From Erysipelotrichaceae bacterium UBA2227 (GTDB taxonomy: Bacteria; Bacillota_I; Bacilli_A; Erysipelotrichales; Erysipelotrichaceae): DNA of 24,385 nt. Positions 8,050-14,800 of the stretch are shown here, one piece after another. Under the pieces are notes generated by a model, which ran no database searches, was not told where the DNA came from, and worked only from the letters and a program-made list of their open reading frames with translations. Position numbers and translations under genes: made by a program. Numbering within the stretch: position 1 is the first letter of the stretch; every line of letters starts with the position of its first letter. The stretch covers positions 1 to 24,385 of the forward strand of contig DDYT01000064.1 of NCBI GenBank assembly GCA_002348095.1, given 5' to 3'.

Positions 8050-8701
8050 AGCTGTTATTTTTGATCTCGACGGCACTCTGATCGACAGTGAAGCCAACTA
8101 TATCAAAGCCTGGCAAAAGGCAGTGATATTGCATAGGTTTCCTTTGACCGATGAAGATTTGCTTGGGATTTGCGGGATCAGTACGAAAGAGGAGATCGAT
8201 TATCTTTTGGCACGGCTCAAAACCATGGATCAGGTTGAACTGGCCATCGAGTCAAGCAAACAGATCTTTCTGAATATAGCCCAAGCAGGAATCGTCCGAC
8301 TGAAACCCGGTGTCAAAGAACTGATCGGATACTGTAAAGAAAAGGGGATCGCTTTGGCGTTGGCCACCTCGACCTATCAGCCCTTAGCCCGAAAATACAT
8401 CAGCTACGTGGATGGGTATAGTGACGACGATTTTGATGTATTGATCTTCGGCGATATGGCCGCACACGGAAAACCCGACCCCGAGATTTTCAACCTGGCC
8501 CAACAGGCCCTCAATATACCCAAAGAAGAATGCCTGATTCTGGAAGATTCGCACTACGGTATTCTGGCAGCCAATCGCGCATCCATCGATGTTGCCTGGA
8601 TCAAAGATATGGTCGATCTGACAAAATATCCCGAAATATCATATCAATACGTATTTGAAAATGCATTTGACGTAAAGGACTGGTTGACCAGCCATGAATA
8701 A
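8042..8701 (+). CDS. HAD-superfamily hydrolase, beta-phosphoglucomutase-like
   Basis: 219 residues from the ATG at 8042; the frame extends 30 nt further up, but this start places the motif-I strand at the N-terminus as usual. Motif I is 'DLDGTLIDS' (nucleophile and acid/base aspartates), motif II 'LATSTYQP', motif III lysine in 'GKPDPEIF', and motif IV 'LEDSHYGILAA'. The insert after motif I is the helical cap of subfamily IA, typical of phosphatases or beta-phosphoglucomutases acting on small sugar phosphates. It overlaps the oxidoreductase upstream and ChrA downstream by 8 nt each, so it is co-translated with them. Phosphatase and mutase cannot be told apart by eye. Confidence 0.88.
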   Translation: MIKAVIFDLDGTLIDSEANYIKAWQKAVILHRFPLTDEDLLGICGISTKEEIDYLLARLKTMDQVELAIESSKQIFLNIAQAGIVRLKPGVKELIGYCKEKGIALALATSTYQPLARKYISYVDGYSDDDFDVLIFGDMAAHGKPDPEIFNLAQQALNIPKEECLILEDSHYGILAANRASIDVAWIKDMVDLTKYPEISYQYVFENAFDVKDWLTSHE

Positions 8702-9236
8702 AAGTACGGAAATCTTTATATCCTTTGCCCGCGTCGGTGCACTGACCTTCGGAGGCGGATATGCCATGCTGCCGATCTTGCGCAAAGAAGTCATTGACAT
8801 CAAAGGCTGGATCAGCGAAGAACAGATGATGGACAGCTATGCGATCGCCCAGGTATCCCCGGGCATCATTGCCGTCAATACTTCCGCACTGATCGGTTTT
8901 CAGCTGCACGGAAAAAAAGGTGCAGTCAGCGCCGCTTTGGGCCAGGTATTTCCTTCGATCGTCATCATTACGCTGATCGCCGCATTTTTACAACAGGCCT
9001 TTTTGATTCCGGTTGTCGCCCAGATGTTTGCTGCGATCCGGATTGCCGTGGCCGTGCTGATCATCTCGACCGCGATCACCCTGCTGAAAAAAGGGATCAT
9101 CGACCTTTTTTCCGCCGTTATTTTCAGTCTGGCCTTGATTGCCATTCTGGGATTTTCGATCTCACCGGTCTATATCGTCATCGCCAGTGCACTCAGTGGC
9201 TTTTTCTATAAAGCGCTGGGAGGTAAACGCACATGA
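8694..9236 (+). CDS. Chromate transporter family protein, first half (ChrA short chain)
   Basis: 180 residues with about five to six membrane spans, corresponding to one half of full-length ChrA. Typical features are 'GALTFGGGYAMLPIL' (15-29) and 'IAQVSPGIIAVNTSALIGFQ' (about 51-70). Short-chain ChrA proteins occur as adjacent pairs and are thought to work as heterodimers that move chromate or similar oxyanions across the cytoplasmic membrane; many are annotated by homology only. The stop overlaps the start of the partner by four bases (ATGA), which fits equimolar production. Confidence 0.88.
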   Translation: MNKSTEIFISFARVGALTFGGGYAMLPILRKEVIDIKGWISEEQMMDSYAIAQVSPGIIAVNTSALIGFQLHGKKGAVSAALGQVFPSIVIITLIAAFLQQAFLIPVVAQMFAAIRIAVAVLIISTAITLLKKGIIDLFSAVIFSLALIAILGFSISPVYIVIASALSGFFYKALGGKRT

Positions 9237-9784
9237 TTTACTGGACCCTGTTTTGGGAATTTCTGAAAATCGGATTGGTTGCTATCGGCGGCGGGTTGGC
9301 CACTTTACCGTTTCTTTATGATCTGACGGTAAAAACCAACTGGTTTACCGCAGCGATGCTCGTCGATATGATCGCGATCTCCGAATCGACGCCCGGACCG
9401 ATCGGCATCAACATGGCCACCTACGCCGGGTATGTGACAGCCTCCGTGTTGGGCGGGATCTTGGCTTCCTTAGCCATCATTACCCCCGGAGTCATCCTGA
9501 TGATGCTCATCGGTAAAGCCATGGATAAGTTCAGAAACTCGCCGCTGCTGCTCAAAGTGTTTTACGGGATCCGACCGGCCGTCGCAGCGCTGATCGTGTA
9601 TGCCGCCTGGGAAATCATCAAAGTCACGATGATTACATCCGCAGAGAACCTCTGGCAGGCACAACTGAAGTTTCCGGCCATCGGATTTTTCCTTCTGCTG
9701 TTTATCGTTAACAAGCGATTCAAGATTCATCCGGTCTTACTGATCGCAGTTGCCGCCATCACCGGCGCATTCATTCGTTTTTAA
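9233..9784 (+). CDS. Chromate transporter family protein, second half (ChrA short chain)
   Basis: 183 residues, about six membrane spans. It is a diverged copy of the preceding gene: 'GLVAIGGGLATLPFLYDL' and 'IAISESTPGPIGINMATYAGY' correspond position by position to its 'GALTFGGGYAMLPIL' and 'IAQVSPGIIAVNTSALIGF'. Two half-size chains in tandem are the usual arrangement outside Proteobacteria. Transported ion: chromate or sulfate by family, unproven here. Last gene of the six-gene operon; its stop is built into the terminator hairpin. Confidence 0.88.
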   Translation: MIYWTLFWEFLKIGLVAIGGGLATLPFLYDLTVKTNWFTAAMLVDMIAISESTPGPIGINMATYAGYVTASVLGGILASLAIITPGVILMMLIGKAMDKFRNSPLLLKVFYGIRPAVAALIVYAAWEIIKVTMITSAENLWQAQLKFPAIGFFLLLFIVNKRFKIHPVLLIAVAAITGAFIRF

Positions 9785-9804
9785 AAGGGCTTTCGCCCTT
9801 TTTT
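9784..9804. terminator. Shared terminator between converging chrA and serpin 1
   Basis: AAAGGGC (9784-9790), loop TTTC, GCCCTTT (9795-9801), then T to 9804 on the plus strand: a good terminator for the six-gene operon. On the minus strand the same hairpin ends in TTTTAAAA, a weaker terminator for serpin 1, whose stop codon (9803-9805) overlaps it. Confidence 0.8.
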
Positions 9805-11020
9805 ACGGTTGAGGATTGACGATGTGACCCATAAACAGAATCAGTCCTGTCGATGAGTCGCGAATGACGACGGTATACGGACGGTTAACCACAAAGGTGA
9901 AATCTCCCGTCGGGACCGATTTGATCTGCATTTCGACCTTGGTCACTGCAGCCGCTTCCGTGCCTTCTTCATCGAGCATCCAGAACGTCTTATGCAATAC
10001 AGAGAAAATATGAAGACCGTCTTGTCGGGCATCTTCGGCCATATTGGAGAAGTCGGCCATATCATCCAAGAATGCGGTCGGCATGCCCATTCTTCCTAAC
10101 GTGTCTTTCAGTTCTGTTTCGGTGTCGAGCATGACTTTGGGAAGCTGTACGGCCACCGAAGACATCAGCAGCGTTTGATTCAGATAACTGTTGATTTCCG
10201 CAGGGGTCAGGGCAACATTGTTTCTCGGCAACAAAATCAGAACCTCTTGTGCTTGACCCTGAGTCACAAAAGCACCTATCTGAACCCGTTCATCTTCGAA
10301 ATAAGGCATCGTACGACTGCCCACGACATACTGGATCTTATCTTTGAGACCTTGGAAGACATCATTTTTTGTCAGCTGTTTGTCAAAAGGAGTAGCCCAT
10401 TTTGCCCCGAAGGTCAGGGTATTGATTAAAAACATGACCGTCAGCGGATCGATCGGCGGTTTGACGACCTCGCTGATTTTACCGTTAGTATTCTTTTTGA
10501 CCCACTCATTGATGGTTGCGGAAGCACTGTTCTGACCAAAGTCCAACACGGCTACCATGGCTCCGTAATGAGCGGTGACATCGTCTAGAAAGGGCTGTTT
10601 GACTTTGCTTCTGTACTCATCTTTGATCCAGACGGAATTGTTGAGGGTAAAACGATCGGACGAACTGAGCAGATAGGACTGGGTCAGCCGGCTGAAATCA
10701 TTCATCTGATCTACACTTGGATATCGCAGCACATCCAGCATTTCCTTTAGCGTCGCATTGGCGGCACCGTTGGCCGCCATCGATAGAGCCAATTGGATAC
10801 TCAGCGGCGAGAAGAACGCATTTTTTTCCTGACTGTGCAATTGCTGATACATCGCCAAGGCAAACTGATGATTTGCCTGGATCACATCCGCACTCAGTTC
10901 TGTGATAGCTTCGGGATTGGACAAATAGCCTTTGGAATCGACCAAAGCAAAGTCCTTCTGCGTCACAGTGCAAGCCGTCAGCGAAATGACCGCGAAAAGC
11001 ATGAACCATTTTTTTAACAT
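9803..11020 (-). CDS. Lipoprotein serpin 1 (predicted P1 = Lys)
   Basis: 405 residues. The N-terminus is a lipoprotein signal with lipobox SLTAC (Cys17), so the protein should be tethered outside the membrane. The serpin core is full length: 'NAFFSPLSIQLALSMAANGA' (67-86), 'TVMFLINTLTFGAKW' (194-208, breach region) and the C-terminal 'NRPYTVVIRD'. The reactive-centre hinge EEGTEAAAVT (351-360) is of inhibitory type (Thr at P14, Ala at P12-P10). Counting 17 residues from the hinge Glu puts P1-P1' at Lys367-Ser368, which would suit trypsin-like proteases. The loop to the conserved NRPY is three residues longer than in antitrypsin, so P1 could shift. The RBS (GGAGGG) sits about 8 nt before the start. 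It is separated from its two paralogues by two plus-strand genes. Confidence 0.93.
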   Translation of the reverse strand: MLKKWFMLFAVISLTACTVTQKDFALVDSKGYLSNPEAITELSADVIQANHQFALAMYQQLHSQEKNAFFSPLSIQLALSMAANGAANATLKEMLDVLRYPSVDQMNDFSRLTQSYLLSSSDRFTLNNSVWIKDEYRSKVKQPFLDDVTAHYGAMVAVLDFGQNSASATINEWVKKNTNGKISEVVKPPIDPLTVMFLINTLTFGAKWATPFDKQLTKNDVFQGLKDKIQYVVGSRTMPYFEDERVQIGAFVTQGQAQEVLILLPRNNVALTPAEINSYLNQTLLMSSVAVQLPKVMLDTETELKDTLGRMGMPTAFLDDMADFSNMAEDARQDGLHIFSVLHKTFWMLDEEGTEAAAVTKVEMQIKSVPTGDFTFVVNRPYTVVIRDSSTGLILFMGHIVNPQP

Positions 11021-11038
11021 AGAGATCCCTCCATCCTT

Positions 11039-11067
11039 AGTTTACATCGATTTACCCCGGCTGACAT
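11039..11067 (-). promoter_or_regulatory. Candidate promoter for serpin 1
   Basis: Read on the minus strand: ATGTCA (11067-11062), 17-nt spacer, TAAACT (11044-11039), about 18 nt before the serpin 1 start. It lies back to back with the acetyltransferase promoter. Confidence 0.3.
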
Positions 11068-11095
11068 TACTGATGTCTTATCTTGCCGAAAAATC

Positions 11096-11123
11096 TTGTT
11101 AAGTTGCATGGTTATGATACAAT
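11096..11123 (+). promoter_or_regulatory. Promoter for the acetyltransferase / deoxyribosyltransferase pair
   Basis: TTGTTA (11096-11101), 16-nt spacer and TACAAT (11118-11123), preceded by TGA as an extended -10. GCGGAGG at 11134-11140 then decides the ATG at 11146 over the in-frame ATG at 11083, which would lie upstream of this promoter. Confidence 0.55.
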
Positions 11124-11145
11124 ACTGCCAAATGCGGAGGCCGAA

Positions 11146-11661
11146 ATGAAACTGCGAAAAACCAAACCTGAAGATATCCCCGATGTTATCCAGATAATAA
11201 ATGATTCGATTGCCGGACTGAAAGCGGCCGGAATCGATCAGTGGCAAAACGGCTATCCCAATGTTTCGAGCATCGAAAATGACATTGCGAAAGGGTGGGC
11301 GTATGTACTGACAGATGAAAAAGAAATCCTGGCGACACTTGCCCTCGGTTTTGAAAAGGATCCCAATTATGACACAATCTTTGAGGGAACGTGGATCAAT
11401 GACGAACCCTATGGCGTTATACATCGGATCGCTGTGAAAATGTCACGCAAAGGTGAGGGACTGGCATTGGTGGCCATGAAGCAATGTGAGGAGATCTGTC
11501 TTGAAAACGGAATATTTAATATCAAAGTAGACACTCACCGTCACAACCGCTCAATGCAGCGTATGCTTGCCAAAGCCGGATATACCCTTTGTGGGATCAT
11601 ATATCTGACCCATGCGGATGGGGCCGAGCGTTTGGCGTTACAGAAAGTACTGAGGAAATAA
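11146..11661 (+). CDS. GNAT-family N-acetyltransferase
   Basis: 171 residues from the ATG at 11146, chosen because a GCGGAGG site lies 5 nt upstream and the protein then begins with the usual GNAT opening 'KLRKTKPEDIPDVIQIINDS'. Other landmarks are 'GIDQWQNGYPN', the acceptor strand 'YGVIHRIAVKMSRKGEGLALVAM' (acetyl-CoA turn, degenerate) and the closing 'NRSMQRMLAKAGYTLCGIIYL'. It is distinct from the GNAT at 989 and not a close copy. Only 2 nt separate it from the deoxyribosyltransferase gene, so they share a transcript. Substrate unknown. Confidence 0.85.
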   Translation: MKLRKTKPEDIPDVIQIINDSIAGLKAAGIDQWQNGYPNVSSIENDIAKGWAYVLTDEKEILATLALGFEKDPNYDTIFEGTWINDEPYGVIHRIAVKMSRKGEGLALVAMKQCEEICLENGIFNIKVDTHRHNRSMQRMLAKAGYTLCGIIYLTHADGAERLALQKVLRK

Positions 11662-11663
11662 TC

Positions 11664-12137
11664 ATGACTTACATTTACAATGCCGGCCCGCTTTTTAGCG
11701 AAGCGGATCAGAAACAGCGCAAACTTGAAGGAGACCTGCTCAGAGAACTGGGAAAGGACTATGCTGATTACTTTGTGGCTAACCCCATCGATCTGCCCTT
11801 GGATCAGCAGGGACCGTTGACCGGTTCAATCATTTTTCAAACCGACAATGAACACATCCAAAAGGCGAACGTATTTTTCTTTGAACTGGCTACCGGGGAT
11901 ACCGGAACCATGGTCGAGCTGGGCATGGCGATCCAACGTCTGATCCATGGTGATAATATCTCGGTTTACCCGATTTTCTCGGACTTGCGTTTGGTAAGAA
12001 ATCACGCTTCTGGCATCGAATGTCCGGTGGGATTCAACAGTTTTGTTACCGGCAGCCTGACCTATCATCAGATACCGACGTACCCGGATTTCGAATCGGC
12101 ATTGCGAGCATTTAAAAAAAGCCTTGCGGCTTTTTAG
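11664..12137 (+). CDS. Nucleoside 2-deoxyribosyltransferase
   Basis: 157 residues from the ATG at 11664, behind GAGGA in the upstream gene's last codons. The family pattern is clear: an N-terminal 'IYNAGPLFS' (4-12), a 'DTGTMVELGMAIQ' segment holding the expected catalytic Glu85 (compare the GMELGYA motif of lactobacillary enzymes), and a 'VYPIFSDLR' strand. These enzymes swap the base of 2'-deoxynucleosides, serving nucleoside salvage; some relatives are hydrolases on 2'-deoxynucleotides, which cannot be excluded. The last codons (FKKSLAAF, stop) are themselves part of a terminator hairpin. The gene and its partner run opposite to the serpins on both sides. Confidence 0.82.
   Translation: MTYIYNAGPLFSEADQKQRKLEGDLLRELGKDYADYFVANPIDLPLDQQGPLTGSIIFQTDNEHIQKANVFFFELATGDTGTMVELGMAIQRLIHGDNISVYPIFSDLRLVRNHASGIECPVGFNSFVTGSLTYHQIPTYPDFESALRAFKKSLAAF
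12116..12135. terminator. Bidirectional terminator inside the 3' end of the deoxyribosyltransferase gene
   Basis: AAAAAGCC (12116-12123), loop TTGC, GGCTTTTT (12128-12135). On the plus strand five T residues follow the stem. On the minus strand the stem is followed by a run of seven T, a very good terminator for the serpin 3-2 transcript whose last stop is at 12141. The hairpin lies within coding sequence of the plus-strand gene. Confidence 0.85.
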
Positions 12138-12140
12138 GGT

Positions 12141-13388
12141 TTATTGAGGATCGAGGATATCGCCCATAAACAGGATCGCTCCGGTCGCATCTGCCAAGAT
12201 GACGGTAAAGGGACGGTTGACTTTCATTATGACATCGATGCTGGGCATTGAGGTAACCCCGACTTCCACGGAAGTCACGGCGGCTGCTTCGGTGCCTTTT
12301 TCATCTACTTTCAGCACCGCTTTATGCAAGACATTGGCGATGTGCAGCTGATCGGAAAGGGCAGTCGAACTCAGATTGGAAAAGTCGGCCGCTGAAGGAT
12401 CGAAAGCATCTTTAATACCCAACGATTTAAGCACCTCGACCAGCTTGATTTCTGTTGCAAGTTCCATCTTCGGCAATGACAGACGAACCATTTTTCCGCG
12501 ATAGGCACTGATGATCTGAAAGGACAGATCCTTGAAGATTTCCTGATAAAGCTCTGCGGTCAGGGAAACATCCTTTCCTTCTTTGGGAAGAAATACGATC
12601 ATCGAGGACTGATAGTCTTTATAAGGAACCATGACTGCTTGGTAGTCATCAGTTTCAACATACGGGAAGTAAGCGTCCTGATTCATAAATTTGATCTGCT
12701 TTGCGGTCGAACCGTAGAAAGTGTCATCCCTGGTCTGATTCTTTTCGAAAGGTTCGAGCCAGTCAGCCTTAAAATACACGGTATTGATCAAAAACATGAC
12801 GGTCAGCGGACTGATCTGATCTTCAACGATCTTTTCGATCAATCCCTTAGTATTGGTTTTGACCCAGTCATTGATCGTTTTCGATGCCATCGGATCATCA
12901 AAATCCAAGGCTGCAATAAATGCGCCAAAGTAATTCCGGTTGACCGACAGGAAGTCCTCTCTGACAGATGCATCATAACCTTTGCGCATCCAGATGGAAT
13001 TGGCTAAGTTGAGGGTATGGGACGTCGGGGTCAGCAAGCGGTTTTGAAACTGCTTCATAGCAGTGTTAAAGGCAAGGGGATCTAAAGTACCCATGGAAAA
13101 GGCATCCATCATCTGCTGCCGGGTCTGCCCGTTTGCTCCCTGTACCGTCATTGCCAGCGCCAGCAGGATACTGGCCGGAGAGAAGAAGGTGTTTTCTTTG
13201 TCAAGGGCGATCTGCCGGTGCAAATCAAAGGCGAACGAACTGTAGCTGTTAAGCCACGACTCATCCAACCGCCAGACATCTTCACTTTTATTCAGATGCC
13301 CATCGGTTTTACTCAGTACATTCATGGCGGCCGCCGGAGTGCACCCGCTCAGCGCCACAATCAGTAACAAAATCATGATTTTTTTCAT
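12141..13388 (-). CDS. Lipoprotein serpin 2 (predicted P1 = Thr)
   Basis: 415 residues. Lipoprotein signal with lipobox LSGC (Cys16). Serpin landmarks: 'NTFFSPASILLALAMTVQGA' (66-85), 'TVMFLINTVYFKADWLEPF' (196-214, the classic breach motif) and 'NRPFTVILAD'. The hinge EKGTEAAAVT (363-372) is inhibitory in character. By the same count as its paralogues, P1-P1' is Thr379-Ser380, followed by Met-Pro. A small P1 points away from trypsin-like targets, toward elastase- or subtilisin-like or other proteases (inference). It is second in a two-gene operon: its ribosome binding site TAGGAGGTT includes the stop codon of serpin 3, leaving a 9-nt gap and likely translational coupling. Confidence 0.94.
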   Translation of the reverse strand: MKKIMILLLIVALSGCTPAAAMNVLSKTDGHLNKSEDVWRLDESWLNSYSSFAFDLHRQIALDKENTFFSPASILLALAMTVQGANGQTRQQMMDAFSMGTLDPLAFNTAMKQFQNRLLTPTSHTLNLANSIWMRKGYDASVREDFLSVNRNYFGAFIAALDFDDPMASKTINDWVKTNTKGLIEKIVEDQISPLTVMFLINTVYFKADWLEPFEKNQTRDDTFYGSTAKQIKFMNQDAYFPYVETDDYQAVMVPYKDYQSSMIVFLPKEGKDVSLTAELYQEIFKDLSFQIISAYRGKMVRLSLPKMELATEIKLVEVLKSLGIKDAFDPSAADFSNLSSTALSDQLHIANVLHKAVLKVDEKGTEAAAVTSVEVGVTSMPSIDVIMKVNRPFTVILADATGAILFMGDILDPQ

Positions 13389-13397
13389 ATCAACCTC

Positions 13398-14630
13398 CTA
13401 GGGTTGCGGATTTTGAATGTAACCCATAAACGAAATCAGTGAATGGCGGGTATCGAGAATGACGATCGTAAAGGGACGGTCGATGATCATTTCAACATCG
13501 AACATCGGTGCGGATTCATCCCGCATTTCCACTTTGGTCATGGCAGCGGCTTCCGTGCCTTTTTCTCCGATGGCCAAAAAGGTCTTTTGAGTGACATCGG
13601 CAATGTGCAATCCGGTCAGAAGGGCATCGGTGGCCATTTCACTGAAATCCGCGACATACGGTACGAAAGCATCGACCATTCCTAACTGCTGAAGCAGTTT
13701 TTTGCCATCAACTTTAGTCTCAATCTGAACTTTCGGCATATTCAGGTATACTTGCTTCGGATTGTTTTCAGCCTGACGAGCCAGCTGAATGAGCTGATCG
13801 GCCTGATAAGTTGCATTTTCTTCATCCAGAATGACCATCATGACCAAATCCGGATCTTTGTAGGGAAGCAGGACGACCTGTTTGCCTTCTGCATCACTGT
13901 ATCCCAAGGTCAGTACAGCGGACATCATATCAACTTGCTTATTTGCGGTTCCGCCGAAATGACGCTTATATGTATCTGCTTTATCAAATTCGGTTGCCCA
14001 ATCTGCCTTAAAGTACAGTGTGTTGATCAGAAACATTACGGTATACGGATTGATGGGTTCATCGATGGCCGTTGGGATCCGCTTGTTGGTGGCTTTGGAC
14101 ACCCAGCCATTGATATCTTTGACCATCTGCGGATCGTCAAAATCACCGACAGCTACCATGGCTCCGTAATACTGTTTGTTTCGTTCAATAAATGACGGTA
14201 GTACACGCTCTTCGAAACGGTCACGGATCCAGATGGAATTGGTCATATTCAGTGTTGACTGATCCCGGTTGATCAGAACCAGCTGCATGGCACGCAGTGC
14301 ATCATTAAACTCTTCGAGGGTGAATCCGCTCATATGCAAGGTATCAAGCATTTCTTTCAGCGTCTGATTGGCAGCACCGTTGAGGGTCATGCCCAAGGCA
14401 ATCATCATACTGGAAGGGGAGATAAACACATTCTCCTCACTTTGACGCAGGATATCGAGCATATCGATCGCCAGCTGATTATTAGCGGTGGCAACCGTAT
14501 AGCTTAACTGAGTGACTTTGTCTTTGTCCAGTAAATGACCCGGAGAATCGTAGAGTGGAGTGAAGACGGCTTTGGTCGAACAACCCGTCACTAAAATAAC
14601 AGCAAAAAGGATGAGGCTTATTTTTTTCAT
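13398..14630 (-). CDS. Lipoprotein serpin 3 (predicted P1 = Glu)
   Basis: 410 residues. Lipoprotein signal with lipobox VTGC (Cys17). Landmarks: 'NVFISPSSMMIALGMTLNGAA' region (67-87), 'TVMFLINTLYFKADWATEF' (197-215) and 'DRPFTIVILD'. The hinge EKGTEAAAMT (356-365) is inhibitory. P1-P1' is counted as Glu372-Ser373 with Asp at P2, an acidic bait that would suit a Glu-specific (V8-like) protease or another acid-preferring enzyme. Just after the lipobox all three serpins share an N-terminal region of the type 'D..GHL....V..L' before the first helix. First gene of the serpin 3-2 operon; strong AAGGAGGT ribosome binding site and its own promoter facing away from the RpiR gene. Confidence 0.94.
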   Translation of the reverse strand: MKKISLILFAVILVTGCSTKAVFTPLYDSPGHLLDKDKVTQLSYTVATANNQLAIDMLDILRQSEENVFISPSSMMIALGMTLNGAANQTLKEMLDTLHMSGFTLEEFNDALRAMQLVLINRDQSTLNMTNSIWIRDRFEERVLPSFIERNKQYYGAMVAVGDFDDPQMVKDINGWVSKATNKRIPTAIDEPINPYTVMFLINTLYFKADWATEFDKADTYKRHFGGTANKQVDMMSAVLTLGYSDAEGKQVVLLPYKDPDLVMMVILDEENATYQADQLIQLARQAENNPKQVYLNMPKVQIETKVDGKKLLQQLGMVDAFVPYVADFSEMATDALLTGLHIADVTQKTFLAIGEKGTEAAAMTKVEMRDESAPMFDVEMIIDRPFTIVILDTRHSLISFMGYIQNPQP

Positions 14631-14650
14631 AACTTACCTCCTTTACATAG

Positions 14651-14679
14651 ATTATATCACTCAAGCTGAAATCGAAAAG
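14651..14679 (-). promoter_or_regulatory. Promoter of the serpin 3-2 operon
   Basis: On the minus strand: a weak -35 (CTTTTC, 14679-14674), 17-nt spacer, and a perfect extended -10, TGA then TATAAT (14659-14651). It lies about 20 nt before the serpin 3 start. Confidence 0.65.
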
Positions 14680-14738
14680 GAAAGGATGGTAACATACCAG
14701 AAAAACATGATAACATGCATAGCGATAATTTTTACTAA

Positions 14739-14781
14739 TTTATTCATTTTTTGAATAAAGTATGCGATATTGAGTTATAAT
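14739..14781 (+). promoter_or_regulatory. rpiR-family gene promoter overlapped by a perfect inverted repeat
   Basis: TTTATTCA (14739-14746) and TGAATAAA (14752-14759) form an 8-bp perfect inverted repeat with a 5-nt T centre. A -35-like TTGAAT (14751-14756) lies inside it and TATAAT is at 14776-14781, with a long 19-nt spacer. Position and symmetry fit an operator, perhaps for the RpiR protein itself. Confidence 0.5.
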
Positions 14782-14800
14782 AATTGAAAGGAGTGATATT

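Noticed and set aside
8600..9150. Frameshifted or broken full-length chrA
   Set aside because: The two halves each have their own start, an ATGA overlap and complete domain ends; this is the normal two-gene short-chain form.
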